From a bacterium (GTDB lineage Bacteria > Orphanbacterota > Orphanbacteria > Orphanbacterales > Orphanbacteraceae), in NCBI GenBank assembly GCA_025782575.1, contig JALGYY010000047.1, forward strand, positions 124,368-188,367: a DNA stretch of 64,000 bases, in the 5' to 3' direction. Under the pieces are notes generated by a model. It was not told the DNA's origin. It did not search any database and saw nothing but the letters and a program-made list of their open reading frames with translations. A program made the position numbers and the translations under genes. Below, piece after piece: positions 18,065 through 26,716 of this stretch. Positions within the stretch are counted from its first letter, which is position 1; every line of letters begins with the position of its first letter.

Positions 18065-20749
18065 ATGGCGAGAGTCCACCGTCAGGATAGGGAGCCGCCT
18101 GCCCGGCCTGGTGACAGGATCCATCGTTACGAAGTCCTGGAAGAGATCGGCCATGGAGGCATGGGGGTCGTCTTCCTGGCAAAGGACCTGGAACTCGGGC
18201 GGGAGGTAGCCCTCAAATGTCCATGGCACGAGTATGCCGTCGAGCCTGACCATCGGCGCCGCTTTCTTCGAGAGGCGCGAGCCACATCCCGATTAAGCCA
18301 CCCTAACATCGTCTCCGTTCTCGATGCCTTCCAGCATGAGGGCCTCCCCTGGCTGGCGCTGGAGCTGGTTCGGGGAAAGAACCTGGAAAGTCACCTGTCT
18401 CAGAAGGGACGTCTCCCCCTAAGGGAAGTGATCCGGTGCAGTGAGGGGGTAGCCGAGGCGCTTCGTGAATCCCACCGTCACAATCTGCTGCACAGGGACA
18501 TCAACCCCAGAAACATTCTGATCACACCTGAAGGACGGGCGGTCGTTACCGACTTCGGTGTGGCCCGGCACATCGTCGACCCTGATATCTCGCAAAGTGC
18601 ATCCACCGATCCTGAGAGTTTGACGGCGAGCGGTGCCATTGTAGGAACCCCGAGATACATGTCTCCGGAACAGGCGCAGGGAAGACCGCTCGACCAAAGG
18701 TCAGACCTCTTTTCTCTCGGTGCGGTGATGTACGAAATGTGTACCGGATCGCCCGCATTCTCCGCCGGCGAGAGTGGCGGTCTGATCGACGCGATCCTTC
18801 ATCGTGAACCGCTCCCCATCAGAAAATTCACATATGAAATTCCAGCGACACTCGAGCGGATTATCAGAAAAGCGCTCGCCAAATCTGCTGATGAACGCTA
18901 CCAGACCGCATCTGACCTGCTGGTCGATCTCCGCACACTCCGGCGCAAGTTGGATTTTGAGGACTATTCACAATCTCATCCCGGAGAGCTGGCCGATGTT
19001 ACCTCCCGACAAGCACTGCCGGCACGGACGAACCGATTCCGCAATCTCGCCGGCGCGCTGGTGGGAGCTCTTATCGTTTTTGTGATCTGGATCGTATTCC
19101 GGTCGAACGAATACCCTCTGCCGATCGGTCACCCGCTTCAGATCACCAGTTCGGAAGCGTGGGAGGGGGACCCGGCGCTCTCGCCGGACGGAGGACGGAT
19201 CGCGTTTACTTCCAAGCGATCGGGTAACGAGGATATTTATGTGGTCGACGTGCGGGGGGGGACGCCCCTTCGGCTCACCAATGACCCGGCTTCGGACAGC
19301 GACCCGGACTGGTACCCGGATGGAAGCGCGATCGCTTTCTCCTCGACTCGGACGGGGAAATCCGCGATCTGGAAAGTGGGGCAAATGGGGGGAGGAGCGA
19401 CACTGATCTTCGAAGATGCTGCGATGCCGGACATTTCGCCGGACGGCGCGCGAATTGCATTTGTGCGCGCGAACGAAGAAGGGGTGAAACGAATCGGCGT
19501 TGCCACGTTTGACGATCCCTCCGATGCAGTCATTTTAACTCGCGACGGGGATGGGGTCTGGGAACACCGGGATCCCTCCTGGTCTCCGGATGGTACTCAG
19601 ATCTGCTATTCCGGGCAGGACAACCTCTGGCTCGTCCCCTCTCGAGGTGGTGAGCCTCGACAGTTAACACACGAAGGAAGACTCGATGGATCGCCCGCGT
19701 GGTCACCATCAAGCGACTTCATTTATTTTTCCAGTGAACGGGGGGGAGCTCTCGGGATCTGGCGCGTGGCCATTTCCGGTGAGGATCTGGAGCGAGTGAC
19801 CATGGGCGGTCGTGAGACTGCGCCGAGCCCGGGCGCCGATGGAAAGAAGCTCGCCTACTCTACAAGGATCGCGGGTAACAATCTCATACTATTTGACCGT
19901 ATAACCGGAATAGAGACGAGGATCCCGGGTGAGAGGGACGACAACATGCCGGCGCTCGCGCCGGACGGGAGCGCCGTAGTTTTCAATTCGAATCGCTGGG
20001 GGGGAAACTACGATCTATGGGTTCTTAGGCTCGAAGACGGCGTGCCGGTGGGTGAGCCGGGCCGCCTGACCGAGCAATCGGGGCGGACGTCTCACCCTGC
20101 CTTTTCGCCTGACGGTGACTGGATCGCCTACTACCGGATTCTGGAAGACAACCGTGATATCTGGATCACAGCCGTAAGCGGGGGACAGCCAAACCAGATT
20201 ACGGATCATCCGGCGCCTGATACTCAGCCGGCCTGGTCGCCCGACGGAACACAGCTCGCTTTCCTGTCCGAAGGAGAGGGGGGATCGCAGGTCTGGGTGG
20301 TGCCGATCGATCGAGGAAAGAGAAGCGGCCCACCGAGGAGAATCACGTCATTCCGATCGGACATCAAGAGTCTCGCCTGGTTGCCCGGAGGAAACCGGCT
20401 GGCGTTCATAGCGGATGAAACATCAGGCGCCGAGATCTGGATTGTGCCGGTTGACGGGCACGAGTCGCCACAACATCTGGCGAGTGATACCGGTGCACAT
20501 AGAATCAGGTGGGACGGCTCGACCGGGAATCTGGTTGTGATTGGGTCGCAGAGTGGGGGGGACATGATACTGAGTACGATCTCCCCGGCGACGGGAGAAG
20601 TAATTGTGGACGGGCTCGCAGTCAGAATTGGCGGTGTCGGAACAGTTCCGGTTTTTGATATCAGTCCCGACGGGCGAGTCCTGGCTTTCTCACGAGGTTC
20701 TTTTCGAGGAGATATCTGGGTTCTCGAAGGGGAAAACGGGCTCTACTAG
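18065..20749 (+). CDS. Transmembrane Ser/Thr protein kinase with PD40/TolB-like propeller sensor
   Basis: The protein (894 residues) has a PknB-like kinase domain at about 20-300: Gly loop IGHGGMG (28-34), Lys in VALK (51), αC Glu70, catalytic loop HRDINPRN (143-150), DFG (163-165) and SPEQ (200-203). The Lys that normally follows HRD-x is Asn147, a substitution also seen in some bacterial kinases (Ser in myxobacteria), so activity is plausible. A membrane helix lies near 327-343. The exterior part has about eleven PD40 blades (S-P-D-G-x-x-I-A-F pattern), probably two propellers. It sits 49 bases before the peptide precursor, so a sensory or regulatory role for that locus is likely (inference). 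Confidence 0.85.
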   Translation: MARVHRQDREPPARPGDRIHRYEVLEEIGHGGMGVVFLAKDLELGREVALKCPWHEYAVEPDHRRRFLREARATSRLSHPNIVSVLDAFQHEGLPWLALELVRGKNLESHLSQKGRLPLREVIRCSEGVAEALRESHRHNLLHRDINPRNILITPEGRAVVTDFGVARHIVDPDISQSASTDPESLTASGAIVGTPRYMSPEQAQGRPLDQRSDLFSLGAVMYEMCTGSPAFSAGESGGLIDAILHREPLPIRKFTYEIPATLERIIRKALAKSADERYQTASDLLVDLRTLRRKLDFEDYSQSHPGELADVTSRQALPARTNRFRNLAGALVGALIVFVIWIVFRSNEYPLPIGHPLQITSSEAWEGDPALSPDGGRIAFTSKRSGNEDIYVVDVRGGTPLRLTNDPASDSDPDWYPDGSAIAFSSTRTGKSAIWKVGQMGGGATLIFEDAAMPDISPDGARIAFVRANEEGVKRIGVATFDDPSDAVILTRDGDGVWEHRDPSWSPDGTQICYSGQDNLWLVPSRGGEPRQLTHEGRLDGSPAWSPSSDFIYFSSERGGALGIWRVAISGEDLERVTMGGRETAPSPGADGKKLAYSTRIAGNNLILFDRITGIETRIPGERDDNMPALAPDGSAVVFNSNRWGGNYDLWVLRLEDGVPVGEPGRLTEQSGRTSHPAFSPDGDWIAYYRILEDNRDIWITAVSGGQPNQITDHPAPDTQPAWSPDGTQLAFLSEGEGGSQVWVVPIDRGKRSGPPRRITSFRSDIKSLAWLPGGNRLAFIADETSGAEIWIVPVDGHESPQHLASDTGAHRIRWDGSTGNLVVIGSQSGGDMILSTISPATGEVIVDGLAVRIGGVGTVPVFDISPDGRVLAFSRGSFRGDIWVLEGENGLY

Positions 20750-20798
20750 AAGGTTCACCAACACGGCCAGCGGTAACGCTGGTAGAAAGGAAATCCAA

Positions 20799-21086
20799 AT
20801 GGCGGACAAGACAACCGATAAGGTCAGCGTGAAAGATCTTTGCGCTGCTTTGACCGAACTGATCGAGTGGGCCGCGGATATCCGGGAGATTCTGTGCGGT
20901 GCCGGAGATTCAGCCGTTATCGAAACCGCGTCGAGCACCGAGGAAGGTGGGACGGTACGCTGGTACGGAGGGTGCCCGCCACCGACATATACGCGAACTG
21001 CAAGCAGTGGGACGGTACGCTGGTACGGTGGCTGTCCCCCGCCTCTGACGTCTGACAGCTCGGGCGAAACGGAAGAGAGGGCGTAG
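20799..21086 (+). CDS. Putative RiPP precursor peptide with two repeated cores
   Basis: This 95-residue peptide has a helical, amphipathic leader (VSVKDLCAALTELIEWAADI, about residues 9-28), a Ser/Thr/Glu linker, and two 20-residue units at 50-69 and 70-89. Each unit contains the identical 12 residues GTVRWYGGCPPP (51-62 and 71-82). The tail is short and acidic. Starting at ATG 20799, AAAGG lies eight bases upstream. The radical SAM gene begins three bases after its stop. Precursor size, repeated core and adjacent modifying enzyme are classic RiPP features; the product is unknown. Each core has one Cys, one Trp, one Tyr and one Arg, all possible radical SAM crosslink sites. Not a family I recognise. 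Confidence 0.8.
   Translation: MADKTTDKVSVKDLCAALTELIEWAADIREILCGAGDSAVIETASSTEEGGTVRWYGGCPPPTYTRTASSGTVRWYGGCPPPLTSDSSGETEERA
20947..21028 (+). repeat. Direct repeat encoding the two peptide cores
   Basis: A 22-base identical word occurs at 20947-20968 and 21007-21028, exactly 60 bases (20 codons) apart, covering the codons for GTVRWYG except for the last third base. The next six codons encode the same residues but differ at every third position, so the copies are old and the peptide is kept. Confidence 0.9.
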
Positions 21087-21089
21087 AGC

Positions 21090-22376
21090 ATGTCGCAACC
21101 ATCCCCGGAAACTGGAGCGACTTCGATGACTACGACAGTTTCGCCCCCCCGGCCGGAATCGATCAAACGGCTGGTGCTTGTGCTGACGTCGCAGTGCAAC
21201 CTGCGCTGCGGCTACTGTTATCAGGATGATAAGAAAGCGGGCACCATGGAGTGGGAAACACTCCGCGGGGCCCTCGATCTCGCGCTTGCGAGTGAGCAGA
21301 AATTGATCAAGTTCACTTTCTATGGCGGGGAACCGCTTCTCGAATTCCCTCTCATGGAAAGAGGCGTTCGCTACGTTGAAGAGATGCGGGGTGAGGAGAA
21401 GCAGGTCAGATTCGGCATCATTACGAACGGCACTCTTTTGACCGAGGAATCTATCGATTTTCTGATTCAGCACGACTTCAAGACGCAGATCAGCTTCGAT
21501 GGAGTCCGAGAGGCCCAGATTCATAGGGGCAAAGGGACATATGAGAAGCTCGATCGTGTTCTCGACACGATTGCGGCCGCGTCGCCGAGCTTCTTTCGAA
21601 AGAGAGTCGTCGTGTCGTCGACTCTCACGCCGGAAACTATTCCCTATCTTGCGGATTCGATCGATTACTTCCTGAGCAAGAATGTCACATCCATTTCAGT
21701 CTCTCCGTCGATCAGTCATCATCCGAACTGGAAAATGGAATCGATATGGGATCTGGATGAGCAATTCGGCAGGATTCTCGAAACGAGTATCACGCACCAT
21801 CGCCGGACAGGCGAAACACCCTTTACCCCATTCCGGGGCGGAATCAATTCCTCGAAGGGGATAGACAAGATTTCGATGTGCGGAGTCATGAGAGGGGAGA
21901 CGCCCACTGTCGATGTGGACGGCCAGGTACACGGCTGCGCGCTCTTTGCTGATTCCTTTCAGTCTCTTTCCCGCCGATTCTTAAGGGAGAAACTGGAGTC
22001 GCTCCGGATGGGCGACATTCAGGACGAGCGGTTTCGCGAGCGCTACGCCGCGTTTCCGGAAGCGGTCGAACAGGCTGAGATTTTTCACAACAAGCAGGAC
22101 AAGTATTCATCGTATGGGAAATGCGGCGAATGCGAACATCTCGCTTCCTGTTCGATCTGTCCTGTGTCCATCGGAAACATCCCCGGAAACAATGACGTTC
22201 ATCGCGTTCCCGACTTCGCATGCGCCTATCATCTGGTCATGCTGCGATTCAAAGGGATGTACGTCGAGGATACTCGGGTAGTGCGCTCGCGGCTCCAGCC
22301 CAAAATGTCAGACAGCACGATCAGGCTGCGGAATCTGGCGCGCCGGATGAGAGGGGCAGAGGAGATCCGGCGCTGA
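21090..22376 (+). CDS. Radical SAM/SPASM peptide maturase
   Basis: The enzyme (428 residues) has the radical SAM cluster motif CNLRCGYC (Cys36, 40, 43), the GGEP-type strand FYGGEPLLEF and the ITNGTLL and ISFDGV segments. Its C-terminal SPASM domain shows C264-x13-G-x4-C283, then C345-x2-C348-x5-C354-x2-C357 and C378, the complete set for two auxiliary iron-sulfur clusters. Enzymes of this class (PqqE, SCIFF and cyclophane maturases) crosslink residues of ribosomal peptides. The precursor gene ends three bases before it, and GAGAGG at the precursor's end is its ribosome site. The reaction is not predictable: thioether from Cys, or a cyclophane on Trp/Tyr/Arg. Confidence 0.9.
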   Translation: MSQPSPETGATSMTTTVSPPRPESIKRLVLVLTSQCNLRCGYCYQDDKKAGTMEWETLRGALDLALASEQKLIKFTFYGGEPLLEFPLMERGVRYVEEMRGEEKQVRFGIITNGTLLTEESIDFLIQHDFKTQISFDGVREAQIHRGKGTYEKLDRVLDTIAAASPSFFRKRVVVSSTLTPETIPYLADSIDYFLSKNVTSISVSPSISHHPNWKMESIWDLDEQFGRILETSITHHRRTGETPFTPFRGGINSSKGIDKISMCGVMRGETPTVDVDGQVHGCALFADSFQSLSRRFLREKLESLRMGDIQDERFRERYAAFPEAVEQAEIFHNKQDKYSSYGKCGECEHLASCSICPVSIGNIPGNNDVHRVPDFACAYHLVMLRFKGMYVEDTRVVRSRLQPKMSDSTIRLRNLARRMRGAEEIRR

Positions 22377-22412
22377 CCAGCGCGGCCGGATCGAAGAATG
22401 AGGAGTGGATTC

Positions 22413-24176
22413 ATGATAGTGCAAATGAGGCCGAGTCCGGTAGTGGCTGCGGCCGTTATGGTCCTGTTGTTGGCCGGCTGCAGTGACAGTTCACGCGACC
22501 TGCCCCCGTCGGTTCAGTTGCTCGCTGATTTCACGGCGGATTCAGTCTATGTAAGAGCGATTTCAGAGGCGGATCGTAGAAGGCCGATCCGCGGGCTTCG
22601 GCCGCCCAGGATCACGCCGGCCAATTTCAGCACATTTCCTCCCGGCGCGTCGGAATATGTCGTTCATATTCACGATGCAGAAGGGGAGATTCTGGACAGC
22701 TACGGATATGACGGCACGGCTACAGGGTTTCTCGACCGTCACGATGAGGCGGGCGTCCTCATGGGAAGGCCGCCGCCGGCGACTCTCGACACGCGACTAC
22801 TTCGCTTGCCGATTCCGGAGAACGCCCATGTGATTTCGTTTTCCCGTTTCGAGGTTTTTCGAAGGCGGCCCGGCCGTCCGCCCCGCCCTCGGTACGATCA
22901 CGTCTTTCCTCCCGGTCCCGGCAGTCGGGTCGCATTGGGAGTCAAACATATCGGTTCCCAGGGAATCCCCTCACGCGAGGGACTTCTCCCCGATCCGCCG
23001 GAACGACTCCGCTTCTCAGGAATTCCGGATATCGATGATGTTGTCCGCCTGCTGAGGGAGTACCGGGAATGGTCTAAACGATTCGGTTGGCAGGGGAGAC
23101 GGGAGCCGGTCATCATACCGACCTCCCTGGACGCCCACATCTACGAAACGATTTACTCCTCAGGTGATCCGAAGGATCGATTCAATATCGTATTTCTCGG
23201 AGATGGATTTACGGAGGATGAAGCGGCTGATTATCAAGGCTGGGTCGGACCGATTGTAGAGACCATGATGGGGACAGAGCCGTTCAAGAGTAAGATCGAT
23301 CAGATCAATATCTATCTCGTCACCACCAAGTCTATCGAGTCGGGGATTACGAACTGCTCGGACTACGTAGCGGGAATCGCTGATACGGCCACCGCGCCGA
23401 CGGATGATTCGTTCGTCCGCGATACCTATTTCGGACTATACGGGTGGGCCGAAGATGAAAACGCCGACCAGACCTATCATGGATACATCGCAGTCCCCGA
23501 CTATGAGTTGATCTATGAAGCAGTGGACAGGATTATCGACTCGGACGAGGTCGACCTGTTTGTCATGATTGCGAACTGCCCGGCCTACGGTGGGGCGGCC
23601 TACCCGGACGCGAAGCTGGCCATTGTAACGCTTCCCTGGGCCGGCGCCTCGACCGATCTTTTTGTGGACGTCGCCTTTCACGAGATGGGGCATGTGATCG
23701 CCGGACTTGGAGAGGAGTATATTTCGTGCCGGTTCGGGTATGAGTACAAATCGTATCCTAATATTGTTCATGAGTTCGAGTTGGACGATGTCTGGTGGAA
23801 AGTGCTGGCGGAACCGGACGAGATTGACGCAAGTACCGGGAAGTTCAAAGCGATCTATGAATGTGCGGATGGTGCCGGTCCGGGTGATCCCGACTGTCCC
23901 AAGGAGCAGAACGATCAGTCTGTTCTCCTGACTGACTATCCCTTGCTCGGCCTCTACTGGGGGGCACAGTTCATCGACGTTGATCCGACGACTTTTGAGT
24001 GTGTCGGTTCAAACGGCAATCTCACATTCGACCAGTTCACCAGCCCGCTCGGCCGCCACTACTACCGGCCACAGTCACAGTGTCGCATGCGCCAGGAGCG
24101 CTGGGAATTCTGCCGGGCATGTAGCGATACAATTTCGTCGGTCATCGATGAGGCGAGTCTGTTGAGCGTTCCCTGA
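22413..24176 (+). CDS. M64-family (IgA-protease-type) zinc metallopeptidase lipoprotein
   Basis: The protein (587 residues) has a lipobox (LLLAGC), an N-terminal β-rich domain and an M64 peptidase domain: FNIVFLGDGFTEDE, the zinc site HEMGHVIAGLGEEY (His423-His427), and the family end CRMRQERWEFCRAC. It should be a cell-surface or periplasmic metalloprotease. It begins 36 bases after the maturase stop on the same strand, so it may process the peptide, or act on its target (inference). ATG 22413 has AGGAG seven bases upstream. The final 115 bases overlap the peroxiredoxin gene on the other strand, but the conserved Cys-rich end shows this frame is real. Confidence 0.85.
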   Translation: MIVQMRPSPVVAAAVMVLLLAGCSDSSRDLPPSVQLLADFTADSVYVRAISEADRRRPIRGLRPPRITPANFSTFPPGASEYVVHIHDAEGEILDSYGYDGTATGFLDRHDEAGVLMGRPPPATLDTRLLRLPIPENAHVISFSRFEVFRRRPGRPPRPRYDHVFPPGPGSRVALGVKHIGSQGIPSREGLLPDPPERLRFSGIPDIDDVVRLLREYREWSKRFGWQGRREPVIIPTSLDAHIYETIYSSGDPKDRFNIVFLGDGFTEDEAADYQGWVGPIVETMMGTEPFKSKIDQINIYLVTTKSIESGITNCSDYVAGIADTATAPTDDSFVRDTYFGLYGWAEDENADQTYHGYIAVPDYELIYEAVDRIIDSDEVDLFVMIANCPAYGGAAYPDAKLAIVTLPWAGASTDLFVDVAFHEMGHVIAGLGEEYISCRFGYEYKSYPNIVHEFELDDVWWKVLAEPDEIDASTGKFKAIYECADGAGPGDPDCPKEQNDQSVLLTDYPLLGLYWGAQFIDVDPTTFECVGSNGNLTFDQFTSPLGRHYYRPQSQCRMRQERWEFCRACSDTISSVIDEASLLSVP

Positions 24177-24745
24177 CAGACTGCGGAGACCATGCTCGTC
24201 GCGAGCGCACCAACAGTCCACCCGGCAGGGCAGACCTCGCCATCGTGCGAGGCGACGTACTGGAAAGCGCTTAGTGTGCGAAGGGCCTCATCAGCGGAAC
24301 GGCCGACCGGATCGTAGTTGATCGTGGCATGCATCACCATGCCTTCCGGATTGATCTGGAACAGGCCGCGCGGAGCGACATCGGTCGCTTCTTCAAGAAT
24401 GCCGAACGGTTCCGTTGCGGTCTTTTTCAGATCGGCCGCCAGTGGGAACTCGAGGCTGCCGCCGAGCCTGCCATCTCCCTTGGCCGTTTCGACCCAGGCT
24501 TTGTGGGTATGATGGGAATCGATCGAGATGCCGATGACCTGGCAGTCCAGTTCGGTGAACTGGCCGATGGCACTCGAATAGCTGAGCATTTCGGTGGGGC
24601 AGACAAAGGTGAAGTCATTCGGGTAGAACATCAGGCAGACCCATTTCCCCCTGTAGTCCGAGAGCTTGATGTCTTTGAATTCGCCCTTGGAATAGGCCGG
24701 CAGGTTGAAATCGGGTGCCTCAATGCCGACGACCGGCCTGCGCAT
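24062..24745 (-). CDS. 2-Cys peroxiredoxin (AhpC/Prx1 type)
   Basis: The protein reduces peroxides with a peroxidatic Cys in DFTFVCPTE and a resolving Cys in EVCPAGW, in the 2-Cys AhpC/Prx1 arrangement. PVVGIEAPDFNLPAY and VIGISIDSHHTHKAWVE are typical. The family usually ends soon after EVCPAGW; here about 50 more residues follow, and most lie antisense to the M64 gene, so the tail is probably a run-on without function. ATG 24745 has no close ribosome site; a GGGAGG is about 20 bases away. A perfect TTGACA lies at 24865-24870 (minus strand), with only a weak -10 after it. Confidence 0.85.
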   Translation of the reverse strand: MRRPVVGIEAPDFNLPAYSKGEFKDIKLSDYRGKWVCLMFYPNDFTFVCPTEMLSYSSAIGQFTELDCQVIGISIDSHHTHKAWVETAKGDGRLGGSLEFPLAADLKKTATEPFGILEEATDVAPRGLFQINPEGMVMHATINYDPVGRSADEALRTLSAFQYVASHDGEVCPAGWTVGALATSMVSAVCQGTLNRLASSMTDEIVSLHARQNSQRSWRMRHCDCGR

Positions 24746-24882
24746 GGATTTGATATCGCTCTTGGTTTCCTCCCTCGTCCAGATAAAAAATCGAATGTTT
24801 TCTGGTACAGCGTACTCTCTTTGAACCGAAGCAGACGCTTAGAATTAAGCGATTCTGACCCTTTTGTCAAGGTGGCGCGGCC

Positions 24883-26277
24883 TCAGCCGCCGATGTATCC
24901 GAGAGAGTTGAGTTTTCGCCTTTTTTCCTCGTCGATTTCGAACTTCGGGTCGCCGGACTCGATATTCATGACGCCCATCCCGCGAAGCACATCGAGAAGC
25001 CGGTCCCGCTCGCCCGGCTCGGATTCCGCCAGATTGACCAGCTCCTTCGTATCAGTCGAGAGGCGGTAGAGCTCGCTGTTTGCCGGGGTCCCCTGGTGAT
25101 GGATCAGCTTCCAGTCGCCGTCGGTCACGCAGAAGAGCAGATCCCTCTGGTGCTCGGCAAGCCGCCGATTGGCGTAAGCGTCGAGCGTGTTAAGCGCCTC
25201 CGCGTAGGCGAACTCGGTGTGCGCTTCGCCGATAGGGAGCGACTGCCGGATCCGGGCTAGAAGGCTCTTCCCATCGATCGTGTTCCGATGGGCAAGACCG
25301 GTCCACTCGAGGAGTGTGGGGAAGAGGTCCACGTTTCGGACCATCGACTCCTTTCGCACACCTTCCGGACCACCCGGGAGACGAACGATGAAGGGGATAT
25401 GGATCTGCTCCTGGTAGAGGAGACGATGCTGAAACCAGTCGTGATCGCCCAGCCCCTGGCCATGATCGGCGATGATGACGATGGCTGTGTTGGCCAGGCG
25501 ATCGTCTCCTTCGATCCGGGTCAAAATGCGACCGATCTGTTCATCCATGAATGTGATTTCAGGATCGTAGACGACCACGCGGGGTGACGGAGGCTTTTGA
25601 TCCAGATTGAATCGGGAAAGAAATTCGGCCGGCGGAACGAGGGACGGATCGTGGGGGTCGAAGTAATGGACCCACAGAAAAAACGGATCGTCGGAGTCGT
25701 CCAGCCAGGAGAGAGCGAGATCGGTCGTGGCGTCGGCCCGGCGCTGAGCCGTAGCCTCGGACTTGTCGAGCCAGATTCCGTCGACCGGCATCTGGCCTTC
25801 CCGCTCGCGAGTCATCATCTCGTCGGACATGCCGGAATCGAAAGTCTCGAATCCCTGTTGCAGGCCGAACTGTTCGGAAGCCGGATAGGCGCTTACGAAC
25901 GCGCCTGTTCGCCAGCCATTCTCACGGAAGATCTCCGCCAGCGTTTCGCAGGAATCAGGAAGCTCATACCCGGTCGAGCCGAACATGATTCGTAATCCGT
26001 GATGATGGGGGTAGAGGCCGGTCAGTATGGAAGCGTGTGCCACCGGAGTAATCCCCGATGTGGAAAACGCATTCTCGAAGAGCACACCCGAAGCGGCGAT
26101 CCCGTCAATGTGCGAGGAGGTGTTCTTTGCGTAGCCATAGCATCCCAAATGATCCGCACGGGTCGTGTCGAGCGTGATAAGAAGAACACTAGGCCTGCCG
26201 GCCGTCTTCTCATGCCCGCAGGATGAGAAGAAGAGAGCGAAGGCGAGAAACGCCCCGATGGCAGTCCTTGAAGTCAT
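24883..26277 (-). CDS. Alkaline-phosphatase-superfamily (sulfatase-like) lipoprotein
   Basis: The protein (464 residues) has a lipoprotein signal (FALFFSSC) and a sulfatase/AlkP fold: LLITLDTTRADHLGCYGY, the nucleophile region SGITPVAHASILTGLYPHHHG, YFDPHDP, IIADHGQGLGDH and the C-terminal KLNSLGYIGG. True sulfatases need C/S-x-P-x-R to form formylglycine. That motif is missing; the likely nucleophile is a Thr or Ser in the SGITP stretch. It may therefore be a phosphatase, phosphodiesterase or phosphoglycol transferase rather than a sulfatase. It is the last gene of the run beginning at the epimerase and follows the 143-residue membrane protein by three bases. Confidence 0.8.
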   Translation of the reverse strand: MTSRTAIGAFLAFALFFSSCGHEKTAGRPSVLLITLDTTRADHLGCYGYAKNTSSHIDGIAASGVLFENAFSTSGITPVAHASILTGLYPHHHGLRIMFGSTGYELPDSCETLAEIFRENGWRTGAFVSAYPASEQFGLQQGFETFDSGMSDEMMTREREGQMPVDGIWLDKSEATAQRRADATTDLALSWLDDSDDPFFLWVHYFDPHDPSLVPPAEFLSRFNLDQKPPSPRVVVYDPEITFMDEQIGRILTRIEGDDRLANTAIVIIADHGQGLGDHDWFQHRLLYQEQIHIPFIVRLPGGPEGVRKESMVRNVDLFPTLLEWTGLAHRNTIDGKSLLARIRQSLPIGEAHTEFAYAEALNTLDAYANRRLAEHQRDLLFCVTDGDWKLIHHQGTPANSELYRLSTDTKELVNLAESEPGERDRLLDVLRGMGVMNIESGDPKFEIDEEKRRKLNSLGYIGG

Positions 26278-26280
26278 CAG

Positions 26281-26712
26281 TTATTCAATCTCCTCCACGG
26301 CAGCCAGATACTCCGAAAGAGATGCAATCGTGATCCACTTGAATCGTCCGACTCGGTGATCATGGAAGAACCTGGCCCGGACTGTACCGTGGTCACGGCC
26401 CGCTCGTTCGAGCATCTCCCTTTGAAGATGGGCGTCACCGGTTCCGGCATAGCTGGTTACCATTGTCCACTCCCGTAGCAGACTCTCCTCAGATTCGAGC
26501 AGTTGTTTCGTCGACCGCTTCGTTTCGGACCACTCTCCCCGCCCGGCGAGCACGAACATGGCATGAACCTGCTCACTCGGACTTCCCGCTTTCAGAATAC
26601 CATGGAGTTTGCTGTCGGTCTGGTGGCCGATGATTAAAAAACCGATTTCCAGGACGACGACGCATGCGAGAATTGCGGGCCAGTACCATCTGCGTGAAAC
26701 CGATCGTTTCAT
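26281..26712 (-). CDS. Small single-pass membrane protein of unknown function
   Basis: The protein (143 residues) has one N-terminal hydrophobic helix (WYWPAILACVVVLEIGFLII) and a predominantly helical, charged exterior (PSEQVHAMFVLAGRGEWSETKRSTKQLLESE). I do not recognise a family. The helix pairs could be a short HEAT-like array. It lies between a GT39-type membrane enzyme (4 bases upstream) and the AlkP lipoprotein (3 bases downstream), so it is probably an accessory part of that envelope-modification unit. Confidence 0.6.
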   Translation of the reverse strand: MKRSVSRRWYWPAILACVVVLEIGFLIIGHQTDSKLHGILKAGSPSEQVHAMFVLAGRGEWSETKRSTKQLLESEESLLREWTMVTSYAGTGDAHLQREMLERAGRDHGTVRARFFHDHRVGRFKWITIASLSEYLAAVEEIE

Positions 26713-26716
26713 CTCC

